Shown piece after piece: positions 8,859 through 16,130 of a stretch of DNA of 64,000 bases. The DNA is from Ideonella_A sp963843805 (lineage in GTDB: Bacteria > Pseudomonadota > Gammaproteobacteria > Burkholderiales > Burkholderiaceae_C), in the NCBI GenBank assembly GCA_963843805.1, contig CAWJLY010000009.1, positions 806,001 to 870,000 of the forward strand. The letters are read 5' to 3'. Every line of letters begins with the position of its first letter. Within the stretch, counting starts at the first letter, position 1. Under the pieces are notes generated by a model, which was not told the origin of the DNA, made no database searches, and was given only the letters and a program-made list of their open reading frames with translations. The translations under genes and the position numbers were made by a program.

Positions 8859-9428
8859 ATGTTCATTGACAATCGATCCAAAGTTTTCGCAGCGTCATTC
8901 GCGGTGATGCTGCTCGGTGCGTCGGCAATTTCGGTGGCGGCTTCGCCTGAGCCGTCAGGGCAACCCGCTGTCCCCGGCTTCGGGGCCACGCATACCGCGC
9001 CGGGAGCGGCCGAACGTCCGAACCGGTCGATTCAGTACAAGGTCTTGTTCAGCATCACGCAAGGCAACGACGACACCACAAAACCGAACGAGAGCCTCGA
9101 CAAGGTCGCCCGTTTCATGAACCTGCTGTCTGCAGACGGCGTGCGGCCGAAACAGGGTCAGGTGGTCGCAGTGATCCACGGCAAGGCAACACCGATCGTG
9201 ATGTCCGAAACAGCCTTCAAGGCGCGCGGCGACGGCAACGTCAACCCGAACCTGGCGCTGATCGACATGCTCAGGAAAGCGGGGGTTTCGGTGCGCGTCT
9301 GCAGTCAGGCATTGGCAGCGGCATCGATTGCGCCCGACGCCGTCGACCAGCGCGTGCAGATCGACGTTGCCGCGCTGACCACCATGGCCAATCTGCAGTT
9401 GCGAGGCTACGCGCTGATACCTGACTGA
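8859..9428 (+). CDS. Exported DsrE-family protein
   Basis: A 189-residue protein with an N-terminal signal peptide (hydrophobic SFAVMLLGASAISVAA, probable cleavage after VAA). A DsrE/DsrF-like domain follows: YKVLFSITQGN, then a strand-helix pattern with VVAVIHGKATPIVMS, LIDMLRKAGVSVRVCSQAL and YALIPD. One Cys is retained at RVC, the position often conserved in DsrE-like sulfur-carrier proteins. It lies 46 bases after tsdA on the same strand, consistent with co-transcription and a role in periplasmic sulfur handling. That role is inferred from context; many DsrE-like exported proteins are uncharacterised. ATG 8859 follows an AAAAGGAAAA ribosome site. Confidence 0.85.
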   Translation: MFIDNRSKVFAASFAVMLLGASAISVAASPEPSGQPAVPGFGATHTAPGAAERPNRSIQYKVLFSITQGNDDTTKPNESLDKVARFMNLLSADGVRPKQGQVVAVIHGKATPIVMSETAFKARGDGNVNPNLALIDMLRKAGVSVRVCSQALAAASIAPDAVDQRVQIDVAALTTMANLQLRGYALIPD

Positions 9429-9506
9429 GCGCGTACCGCGAGGTCGCCGTGTCGGGTCCTGTGGGCTGAATACACCGATCGTCCGCGTCGAACGGTCTGG
9501 AGATCT

Positions 9507-10310
9507 TCAAGCGGCGCGGGCCGCCTTGACCAGCAATCCGACCGCGACGATCAACAGCACCGCAGCGAAGCCGATCTGCACGTGGCTGGCAGTCAGCCGG
9601 CGCGAGGCGATACGCCCGCCGAGCATGCCGAGGGCAGTGGCAGCGGTAAACAACAAGGTCGGCAGCCACGGCATCGTGGCGCCGTGAAGCAGCGCTGTTC
9701 CGACACCGCCCACGCCGACGATGGCGATCACCAGCAGCGAGGTGGCAACGATGCTGTGCATCGTCAGGCCGGTCAGGCGACGCAGCAAGGGCACGATGAC
9801 GAAGCCACCACCGACGCCGAGCAGACCGGTGGTGAATCCGGTCAACGCGCCGACACCGATCAGCAGGCCGGCGGTCGGCAGGTTCCAGACGAAGCGGCCG
9901 GTGATCGCATCCAACTGGCATGGAGGATCGCGCGGGTCAGCCCCGGGGCTGCGACGGTCGAAGACACGGCGCAGCAGCCGGATCGCGACCACCACCATCA
10001 CCACCGCAAACAATGCCAGCAGCACCCGTTGCGAGACGGCCTGGGCAACCAGCACCCCGAGCGAGGTCACGGCAATGCCAGATACCGAGATCACTGCGGC
10101 AGCGCGGTAACGCACCAGCCCAGCCCGAAGCCCGTCGACGGCGCCCAGCGCCGCCCCCGCAGCGACCGCAATCAAGGCCACTGGCGCGGCCTGCTGCATC
10201 GACCAGCCCAGACCGAAAACCAGCGCCGGAACGGCCAGGATGCCGCCGCCAGCGCCAGTCAGACCGAGCACGGCGCCAACCAGCACGCCGAGGATGACCG
10301 AGATCAGCAC
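9507..10310 (-). CDS. TauE/SafE-family sulfite/organosulfonate exporter
   Basis: An inner-membrane protein of about 267 residues with eight predicted helices in two repeats. The glycine-rich signatures are LGLTGAGGGILAVPAL near the N-terminus and TTGLLGVGGGFVIVPLL in the second half, both typical of PF01925. It is the last gene of the minus-strand persulfide operon, which fits export of sulfite produced by the dioxygenase. GTG 10310 is preferred because it puts the first helix at the N-terminus; GTG 10367 is an alternative that would add 19 residues. The preceding YeeE-like gene stops 91 bases upstream. Confidence 0.88.
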   Translation of the reverse strand: MLISVILGVLVGAVLGLTGAGGGILAVPALVFGLGWSMQQAAPVALIAVAAGAALGAVDGLRAGLVRYRAAAVISVSGIAVTSLGVLVAQAVSQRVLLALFAVVMVVVAIRLLRRVFDRRSPGADPRDPPCQLDAITGRFVWNLPTAGLLIGVGALTGFTTGLLGVGGGFVIVPLLRRLTGLTMHSIVATSLLVIAIVGVGGVGTALLHGATMPWLPTLLFTAATALGMLGGRIASRRLTASHVQIGFAAVLLIVAVGLLVKAARAA

Positions 10311-10401
10311 GGACGGGCGGACATGTGGACGGCGATGGCAGAGCCGAATGTGCTGGACGAGGCGCACCGTTGGATGGCGAACACCATCCGGATGCGCACG
10401 C

Positions 10402-10830
10402 TCAAGCCCGGCCGTTGAGCCACGGTCCGATGCCTCGATCGTGCAGCCACATGCCGACCAGCATCGCCGGGACGAACCAGAACGCCGGCGCGAAGCCTGC
10501 CCCGAGCGCGGTCAATGCCGGGCCTGGGCAGAAACCGCCGAGACCCCAGCCGAAGCCGAACAATCCGCCGCCGACCAGCAGGCGCGCGTCGATGGCCCGG
10601 TTGGTCGGCAACTCCATCGGCCCGCCGGTCCAGGTACGTTGTCGGCGCTTGGCGAAGGCGTAGCCGATGACGCCGACCGCAATGGCGCCGCCCATCACGA
10701 ATGCCAGGCTCGGGTCCCAGTTTCCGAACGGGTCGAGAAAGGCCTGCACCTTGCTCGGATCGGTCATGCCGCCGAACATCAGGCCGAGGCCGAACAGCAG
10801 GCCGGCGGCCAATGCAAAAAGGATGCGCAT
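10402..10830 (-). CDS. Half-size YeeE/YedE-family (DUF6691-type) membrane protein
   Basis: A 142-residue membrane protein with about four helices. It starts MRILFALAAGLLFGLGLMFGG and contains MTDPSKVQAFLDPFGNWDPSLAFVMGG, split here as MTDPSKVQAFLD and FGNWDPSLAF, characteristic of this family. A second glycine-rich half holds GGFCPGPAL. It pairs with the adjacent YeeE-like gene, 14 bases upstream, to make the two halves of a YeeE-like sulfur-compound channel. Full-length YeeE imports thiosulfate. In BigR/SqrR operons this pair is common, but its cargo is not settled. The Cys in the GGFCPGPAL motif is retained. Confidence 0.87.
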   Translation of the reverse strand: MRILFALAAGLLFGLGLMFGGMTDPSKVQAFLDPFGNWDPSLAFVMGGAIAVGVIGYAFAKRRQRTWTGGPMELPTNRAIDARLLVGGGLFGFGWGLGGFCPGPALTALGAGFAPAFWFVPAMLVGMWLHDRGIGPWLNGRA

Positions 10831-10844
10831 GAAAACTCCGATGC

Positions 10845-11285
10845 TCAGGACAGCAGACGAACGATGGTCACCGTCGCCACGCCGGCGCCGATGAACATGA
10901 TCACGTTGGCGAGTGATCGCAGCGAGAAGCGGCTGAGGCCGCAGACACCATGACCGCTGGTACAGCCGTTGCCCATTCGCACCCCGATGCCCACCAGCAG
11001 CCCGGCGATGACCAGCGTCCCGGCGCCGGCCACCGATTGCATCGGTGGCAGCGGCTTGAAGAGCGTCCACAGCCAGGGGGCGGCGATCATGCCGAGCAGG
11101 AACAACAAGCGCTCCGACTGGCCGCGAAACGACCCCGACCTGATCGCCTGCAGGACGCCACCGACGATGCCGGCTATACCGGCGATGCGGCCGAGGCCGA
11201 GAATGTAGATGGCGGCGCTGACCCCGATCAGCAAGCCGCCGGCCAGCGAGGCCCAGGGGGTGAAGTGGCTGTAGTCGATGTTCAT
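10845..11285 (-). CDS. Half-size YeeE/YedE-family membrane protein
   Basis: A 146-residue membrane protein, MNIDYSHFTPWASLAGGLLIG at its start (21 residues described as MNIDYSHF then TPWASLAGG), with about four helices. It has the signature GNGCTSGHGVCGLSR, whose two cysteines match the conserved motif of YeeE-type sulfur transporters. The start codon overlaps the repressor's stop (ATGA at 11282-11285), so the two are translationally coupled. Together with the next gene it forms the paired half-transporter often called pmpA/pmpB in persulfide operons. Probable role: moving thiosulfate or another reduced sulfur species across the inner membrane. Confidence 0.87.
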   Translation of the reverse strand: MNIDYSHFTPWASLAGGLLIGVSAAIYILGLGRIAGIAGIVGGVLQAIRSGSFRGQSERLLFLLGMIAAPWLWTLFKPLPPMQSVAGAGTLVIAGLLVGIGVRMGNGCTSGHGVCGLSRFSLRSLANVIMFIGAGVATVTIVRLLS

Positions 11286-11716
11286 TTTTCGAAGGAATTC
11301 GCAGGCCGGACGCGCCGGCTTTTCGGGACGTGCAAAGGTGCACAGAAGGTGGCATGCAGAATGCGCAGAACCGCCAGCGCCGGTGCGGACGCGATCCGAT
11401 AGAAGATGAATTTGCCATCCCGGCGGGTGTCGACGATGCCTTCCTCGCGCAGGACGCCCAGTTGCTGCGACAACGACGGCTGGCGGATCCCGGTCAGGGT
11501 TTCGAGCGCCGAAACATTGCGCTCTTCGTCGACAAGCAGGCAAAGCAGCAGCAGCCGGTCCGGATTGGCCAGCGACTTCAACAGTGTTGCGGCCTGCGCC
11601 GCTGCGCCGGCAAGTTCGGTCAGCGAGGCCGGCTCGGAAAGGGCTGCCTCTATTGCCTGTGCCGCCGGCCTGGTCAGCCGTCGCGGGATCTTGGCGGCGA
11701 TGGCATCGACCTTCAT
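11282..11716 (-). CDS. ArsR-family persulfide sensor, SqrR/BigR type
   Basis: A 144-residue ArsR-family winged-helix repressor. The recognition region is IRQPSLSQQLGVLREEGIV (about 78-95), followed by the wing DGKFIFYRI. Cys59 (LLLLCLLVDEERN) and Cys125 (LHATFCAPL) are 66 residues apart, exactly the spacing of the SqrR pair Cys41/Cys107 that forms a polysulfide bridge. This identifies a persulfide-responsive sensor rather than an arsenite or metal sensor. The gene overlaps the upstream dioxygenase stop and the downstream YeeE start by ATGA junctions, so it should autoregulate its operon. It represses in the absence of reactive sulfur species (family knowledge). Confidence 0.9.
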   Translation of the reverse strand: MKVDAIAAKIPRRLTRPAAQAIEAALSEPASLTELAGAAAQAATLLKSLANPDRLLLLCLLVDEERNVSALETLTGIRQPSLSQQLGVLREEGIVDTRRDGKFIFYRIASAPALAVLRILHATFCAPLHVPKSRRVRPANSFEK

Positions 11717-12462
11717 CCCTGCGGACTTTCAGTCATGCGCTCGCAATACTGGCGCAGCTGCTCGGGCAGGTTGTCCGGGCATTCACCACAGGCGCGGTTG
11801 CCGGGCACCGCGTAGTCGATGAACTTCGGGTAAGGCAGATCGAGCGCCGCCATGATGGCCACGAACTCGTCCAGCGTGCGCCCGGCGCCGAGACGGGGGT
11901 TGCGGCCCTTCTCCTGGCCGATGCTGGAGACCTGGCGCCCCTGGTAGTCGTGAGCGGGGTAGACAAGCACTTCGTCGGGAAGCGTGAACAGCTTCTGGGT
12001 CACGCTGCGGTAGAGCGTCGGTGCATCGCCGTTCTGGAAGTCGGTGCGGCCGCAGCCGTCGATCAGCAGCGCGTCACCGCTGAACAATCGGCCCTCGCAG
12101 CGGTAGGCGTAGTGGCCGTCGGTATGACCGGGCGTGTGCAGTGGCTCGATCGTGAGGCCACCGACGCGCAACGGCGTGCCTTCGACGATGCCGATGTCCA
12201 CGCAAGGCAGCTGATCGATCGCCGGAGCGGCAATCCGGCTGCCGACGCGCTCCCTCAGGTGCCGGGCAGCGGTGATGTGGTCGGCATGGATGTGCGTGTC
12301 GAGTGTGCAGGTCAGCGTCAGGCCGAGCGTCTGCAGCAGACCGAGGTCGCGGTCGATCGAGTTGACAACCGGATCGATGAGGATGGCTTCGCCGGTGACG
12401 TCACAGCCCAGCAAATAGGTGTAGGTGCTGGAGACCGGCTCGAGCAGTTGGCGGAAGATCAT
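11713..12462 (-). CDS. Persulfide dioxygenase, ETHE1/Blh-type MBL-fold protein
   Basis: A 249-residue metallo-beta-lactamase-fold protein. The iron ligands are visible: THIHADH at 56-62, the HTPGHT motif (His113), GDALLIDGCGRTDFQ (Asp130) and YPAHDYQG (His171). The GCGRTDFQ and HDYQG motifs are specific to ETHE1-like persulfide dioxygenases, which oxidise glutathione persulfide to sulfite and GSH in the cytoplasm. It is the first gene of the minus-strand operon with the SqrR/BigR-type repressor and sulfur transporters. ATG 12462 has no strong ribosome site. No rhodanese domain is fused. Confidence 0.92.
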   Translation of the reverse strand: MIFRQLLEPVSSTYTYLLGCDVTGEAILIDPVVNSIDRDLGLLQTLGLTLTCTLDTHIHADHITAARHLRERVGSRIAAPAIDQLPCVDIGIVEGTPLRVGGLTIEPLHTPGHTDGHYAYRCEGRLFSGDALLIDGCGRTDFQNGDAPTLYRSVTQKLFTLPDEVLVYPAHDYQGRQVSSIGQEKGRNPRLGAGRTLDEFVAIMAALDLPYPKFIDYAVPGNRACGECPDNLPEQLRQYCERMTESPQG

Positions 12463-12498
12463 GACGGTTGTGCTCGCTGCCTGGTGAACAGGCCTCCA

Positions 12499-12536
12499 TC
12501 ATATACCAAAAAATATAGCGTTTTTTATGAATATGA
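12499..12536 (-). promoter_or_regulatory. AT-rich probable promoter/operator of the persulfide operon
   Basis: In a GC-rich neighbourhood this block is strikingly AT-rich: ATATACCAAAAAATATAG followed by TTTTTTATGAATATG. It lies 37-75 bases before the dioxygenase start. BigR/SqrR operators are AT-rich imperfect palindromes overlapping the -10 element, and the ATATAC...ATATAG pair resembles such a site. TATATT and TATGAT on the minus strand are candidate -10 elements. The exact operator cannot be fixed by eye. Confidence 0.5.
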
Positions 12537-12631
12537 AGCAACCGCGACCGCGATCGGCCGCCGTCAGGCGGCCGAAGCGGTGCTGCCTGCCCGGTCACTG
12601 TCGGCGCATTTCGCGGTTCCGGCCGCGCCTT

Positions 12632-14347
12632 TCAAACCTCCTCGATCCGGCGTCCGGCCGCGCCCGGCCGGGCGACCAGGCTGCGATCGATGCTCGACTT
12701 CAGTTCGTTCGCAAAGACCGATCCGACAAAGACGTAATCGGCCCGTGCCTGGGCAGCCGTCAGCGTGACGAGCAGATAACCGCGGTCGCTGGTCTGCGCA
12801 TAGCGCAGGTCAGGCACCATCTTGACAAACGAGTCGGCGAGGAACTGGCGACCGATGCGGGGATATTCGAGCTCGAGTCCGGCCGACGTCACCGAAGTGG
12901 TGGCGAACTCGACCCCGACCGCGGCGCCGCTGGCATCCTTCAAGTCGCTGGCCCAGGCGTTGTGTGAGTCGCCCGCCAGCACGACCAGGTTCTTGTCCAG
13001 CCGACGCGCGCTGGACAGCACCGCTTCTCGCGCCGCCGGGTAGCCATCCCAGGTGTCGGACTTGAACGGCGCTCGCGGCTGCTCGACCAGGGCTCGTTGG
13101 GCGGCGCTGCGCGACGCCTCGGGCGTCGATTGCGCCGACAGGAACTTGGAGATGCCATCTTCGCTGAAGTCGTCCATCACACTCAGTGGCAAGTGCATGC
13201 GCGCCATCCAGACTTGTGATCCCAGCACCTGCCAAGTCGCGGTGGAGGCCTGGAAGCCGGCCGCCAGCCAGGCCTGCTGTTCGGCGCCCAGCATCTGCCG
13301 GGTCGGCGCAGCGGTGGCGCCCGACAGATGGTCCTCGCGCGAGGCCTGTACATCGCGCCCGAGCGCACGCGCATCCAGCATGTGCAGCGTCGCCAGATTG
13401 CCGAAATCGAAGCGGCGGTAGATCTTGTTCGGCGCGGCGGGATCGGGCAGGCGGATCGGCAGCCATTCGAGATAGGCCTGCATGGCCGCTGCCCGGCGCT
13501 CGGTGAAGCTGCCTTTGCTCGGGTCGTGCGAGCTCGCACCGTCGCGCCAGATGCCGTTGATCAGGTCGTGATCGTCCCAGACTGCGATCACCGGCATGGC
13601 GGCGTGCATCGCCTTCAGATCGAGATCACCGCGGTAGAAGGCGTGACGCGCCCGATAGTCTTCCAGCGAGATCAGTTCGCGGTCGGGCTTCCAGTTGCGC
13701 CCCAGCAGCCGTGCCGCGAACTCCAGCCCTCGGCTCAGATCGGATTCATAGATGTAGTCGCCCAGCAGCACGGTGGCATCGACGCCGCCGCGGCGGGCAA
13801 CATCGGCGTAGGCGTGGAACTGGCCGACCGGGTAGGCCGCACACGACATCACCGCCAGCCTCACCTGGGCGACCGCACCCTTCGGCAGCGTCCGCGTCGT
13901 GCCCACCGGTGACAGCTCACCTTGAAAGCGGAAACGGTAATAGTAGGTCGTCGCCGGCTGCAGGCCAGTGGCGTCGACATGAACCGTGTAGTCAATGGCC
14001 TGGCTGGTGGAAACCGTGCCCGAGCCCACCACGCCCGCAAACAGTCCGTCGGCCGACAACTCCCAGCTGACCTCCGCCGGCCCGCCGGTGCTGGGCGTGA
14101 CACGGGTCCACAGGATGACGCGGTCGCTCAGCGGATCGCCGCTGGCCACACCATGGCCGAACGTCCCTTCCGGCTCGGTGCCGCGGCCGCCGCCGCAAGC
14201 CGACAGGCCGGTACCCAGCACGCCGAGCCAGGCCGCATACAACGCGCTGCTGCGCACAAAAGAGCGGCGCGTGATCGGCCTGCCAGCGGCGTCAGATTCG
14301 ATTGCTTCGGCTGGCTGGTCGGCTTCGGACGGATGTGACGGGCTCAT
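12632..14347 (-). CDS. phoD: PhoD-family alkaline phosphatase, Tat-exported
   Basis: A 571-residue protein. Its Tat signal has RR at 27-28 (ITRRSFVRSS), then a hydrophobic stretch ending LGTGLSAC, where Cys51 could be lipidated. The PhoD N-terminal beta domain follows (GVASGDPLSDRVILWTRV), then the phosphodiesterase-like catalytic domain with AYADVARRGG, LLGDYIYE, VWDDHDLINGIW and VVLAGDSHNAWA. These Asp, Asn and His motifs bind the Ca/Fe centre in PhoD. The enzyme hydrolyses phosphomono- and diesters in the periplasm or at the surface. It stands alone between the persulfide operon and the KaiC-like pair, with no visible Pho box. Length is normal. Confidence 0.9.
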   Translation of the reverse strand: MSPSHPSEADQPAEAIESDAAGRPITRRSFVRSSALYAAWLGVLGTGLSACGGGRGTEPEGTFGHGVASGDPLSDRVILWTRVTPSTGGPAEVSWELSADGLFAGVVGSGTVSTSQAIDYTVHVDATGLQPATTYYYRFRFQGELSPVGTTRTLPKGAVAQVRLAVMSCAAYPVGQFHAYADVARRGGVDATVLLGDYIYESDLSRGLEFAARLLGRNWKPDRELISLEDYRARHAFYRGDLDLKAMHAAMPVIAVWDDHDLINGIWRDGASSHDPSKGSFTERRAAAMQAYLEWLPIRLPDPAAPNKIYRRFDFGNLATLHMLDARALGRDVQASREDHLSGATAAPTRQMLGAEQQAWLAAGFQASTATWQVLGSQVWMARMHLPLSVMDDFSEDGISKFLSAQSTPEASRSAAQRALVEQPRAPFKSDTWDGYPAAREAVLSSARRLDKNLVVLAGDSHNAWASDLKDASGAAVGVEFATTSVTSAGLELEYPRIGRQFLADSFVKMVPDLRYAQTSDRGYLLVTLTAAQARADYVFVGSVFANELKSSIDRSLVARPGAAGRRIEEV

Positions 14348-14462
14348 GTCGGTTCCCTAGGTTGATGACACGTGCAACACCATTGCACGCCACCGCGATC
14401 TTCGCCGATTCCACGGGCCGAGTGAGTCCGCGTTGCGTGCCGACCGCCCGCTCCGGAAAGAT

Positions 14463-16130
14463 TCAGCCAGTACTTTCAGTCAGTACCGCCCGTGACACGG
14501 CCTGTTGCAGCGCATCGATGTCGAAGGGTTTCGTGAGAATCGAGTGGGTATCGAGTACAAGATCGACCTCGGCCATGTCGGCGTACCCGGTGGCGAGGAC
14601 GACCGGAAGTCCGGGACGCACCGCACGGGCAGCCTTGATGACCTCCGCCCCATTCATCAGCGGCATCGCGTAATCGACGATCAACAAATCCGGTGTGACG
14701 TCGTTCATCATCGCGAGACCGGCGACGCCATCGGCCGCGGCGGTGACGCTGTGGCCGGCGAGTTCCAGACTGTCGACGATGACGCGACGAACGTCTTCAT
14801 CGTCTTCGATCACCAGGATGCGACGTCGATCGGCGGCGACGCGATCGGTCGTCGCTGGACGGTGGCAGTCGGATTGCTCCGGCGGGACGCTCGGAAAATG
14901 CATCTCGACGCGTGTGCCTTCACCCTCTGTGCTGAAGATGCGCGCGCTGCCATTGGACTGCTTGGTGAATCCGTAGACCTGGCTCAGGCCGAGCCCGGTG
15001 CCGCTGCCGAGTGGCTTGGTCGTAAAAAACGGCTCGAAGACTTTTGGAAGAAGGTTGGGCGCGATGCCGGCGCCCTGATCCGCCACCTCGACGACGATGG
15101 TTGACGACTCTGCCGGGCGAGCATCAGGCGTTGCGATCCGCGTCGAGATCGTCAGCATCCCGCCTCGCGGCATCGCATCCTTGGCGTTCACCGCGAGGTT
15201 GAGCAGCGCCATTTCGAATTGCCCGGAGTCGAGCCTCGCCCAGGTGGGCTCGGTACACAGGTCGTAGGTGATCTGTACCGTGGATCCGACCGACACCGCC
15301 AGCAGATCCTGGATGCCGATGAGCAAGGCGCGGAGGTCGACCACCTTGGGCACCAGCGACTGCACGCGCGCGAACGACAGCAGCTTGGCTGTCAGTTGTG
15401 AGCCTCGACCGATTGCTTGCCTGGCCCGGTCTGCCAATGCCGCCACGCCCGGGCTTGATGACTGTCGGACCAGCAGCTCCAGGTTCATGCTGACGGCCTG
15501 AAGCAGGTTGTTGAAGTCGTGTGCGATTCCGCCGGTCAGCCGTCCGATGGCCTCCAGCTTCTGTACCTGCACCAACGCGGACTGGACGCGCTCGCGCTCG
15601 GCGATCTCGGCCATCAGGCGGTCGTTGGCCGATGCCAGCGCCCGCGTGCGCTCCTCGATTCGAGCCTCGAGATCGTGGTTGAGCTGCTCGACCGTGGCGC
15701 GTGCGGTGCTGAGCTCCTGCAAGTGGTCGCGTGTCTGGTATTGGCGGGTGCGGGCACGCAACGACGCTTCGGTTGCGCGGACAAGCGTCTCGACGTTCAA
15801 CGGCCGTTCGAGCAGCACCACATTCCCCAGCGCCTGCAAAAGCGTGGCGCGATCGCTTGGTGATTGCCGCGCGCTGAGCACGACAAACGGAAAGTCAGAC
15901 CAGCTGGGCTGATGGCGGAGCCAGTCGTCGATTGCAGGCGACTCGACGGCACGGAACGCCTCCTCTGTTGCGATGGCGACCGCGGCGCCTTGCTGAAGTC
16001 CGTGCAAGAGTTCGCCCGGCGTCATGCATACCACCGTCTCGATTCCCCGTGCGTCGAGGACCGTTCGCATCACTTCGGAATCGCGGCCGCGAGGTGCGAA
16101 CAGCAGCACCCGTTGCATCCGGTCGGTCAC
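14463..16130 (-). CDS. Hybrid sensor histidine kinase/response regulator
   Basis: A 555-residue cytoplasmic protein with no membrane segment. The N-terminus (about 5-125) has the pattern of a degenerate receiver (VLLFAPRGRDSEV, FVVLSAR, LERPL). A coiled coil follows (about 135-190), then HisKA with the phosphoacceptor His204 in GGIAHDFNNLL. HATPase_c shows the N box NLAVNAKDAM (Asn315), DQGAGI, and GSGTGLGLS. The C-terminal receiver has EDDEDV, Asp486 in LLIVDYAMP, and Lys534 in ILTKPF. The GTG start overlaps the KaiC-like gene's stop (GTGA), so the two are translationally coupled and the KaiC-like ATPase probably modulates or shares its signalling. No output DNA-binding domain is present. 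Confidence 0.9.
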   Translation of the reverse strand: MTDRMQRVLLFAPRGRDSEVMRTVLDARGIETVVCMTPGELLHGLQQGAAVAIATEEAFRAVESPAIDDWLRHQPSWSDFPFVVLSARQSPSDRATLLQALGNVVLLERPLNVETLVRATEASLRARTRQYQTRDHLQELSTARATVEQLNHDLEARIEERTRALASANDRLMAEIAERERVQSALVQVQKLEAIGRLTGGIAHDFNNLLQAVSMNLELLVRQSSSPGVAALADRARQAIGRGSQLTAKLLSFARVQSLVPKVVDLRALLIGIQDLLAVSVGSTVQITYDLCTEPTWARLDSGQFEMALLNLAVNAKDAMPRGGMLTISTRIATPDARPAESSTIVVEVADQGAGIAPNLLPKVFEPFFTTKPLGSGTGLGLSQVYGFTKQSNGSARIFSTEGEGTRVEMHFPSVPPEQSDCHRPATTDRVAADRRRILVIEDDEDVRRVIVDSLELAGHSVTAAADGVAGLAMMNDVTPDLLIVDYAMPLMNGAEVIKAARAVRPGLPVVLATGYADMAEVDLVLDTHSILTKPFDIDALQQAVSRAVLTESTG

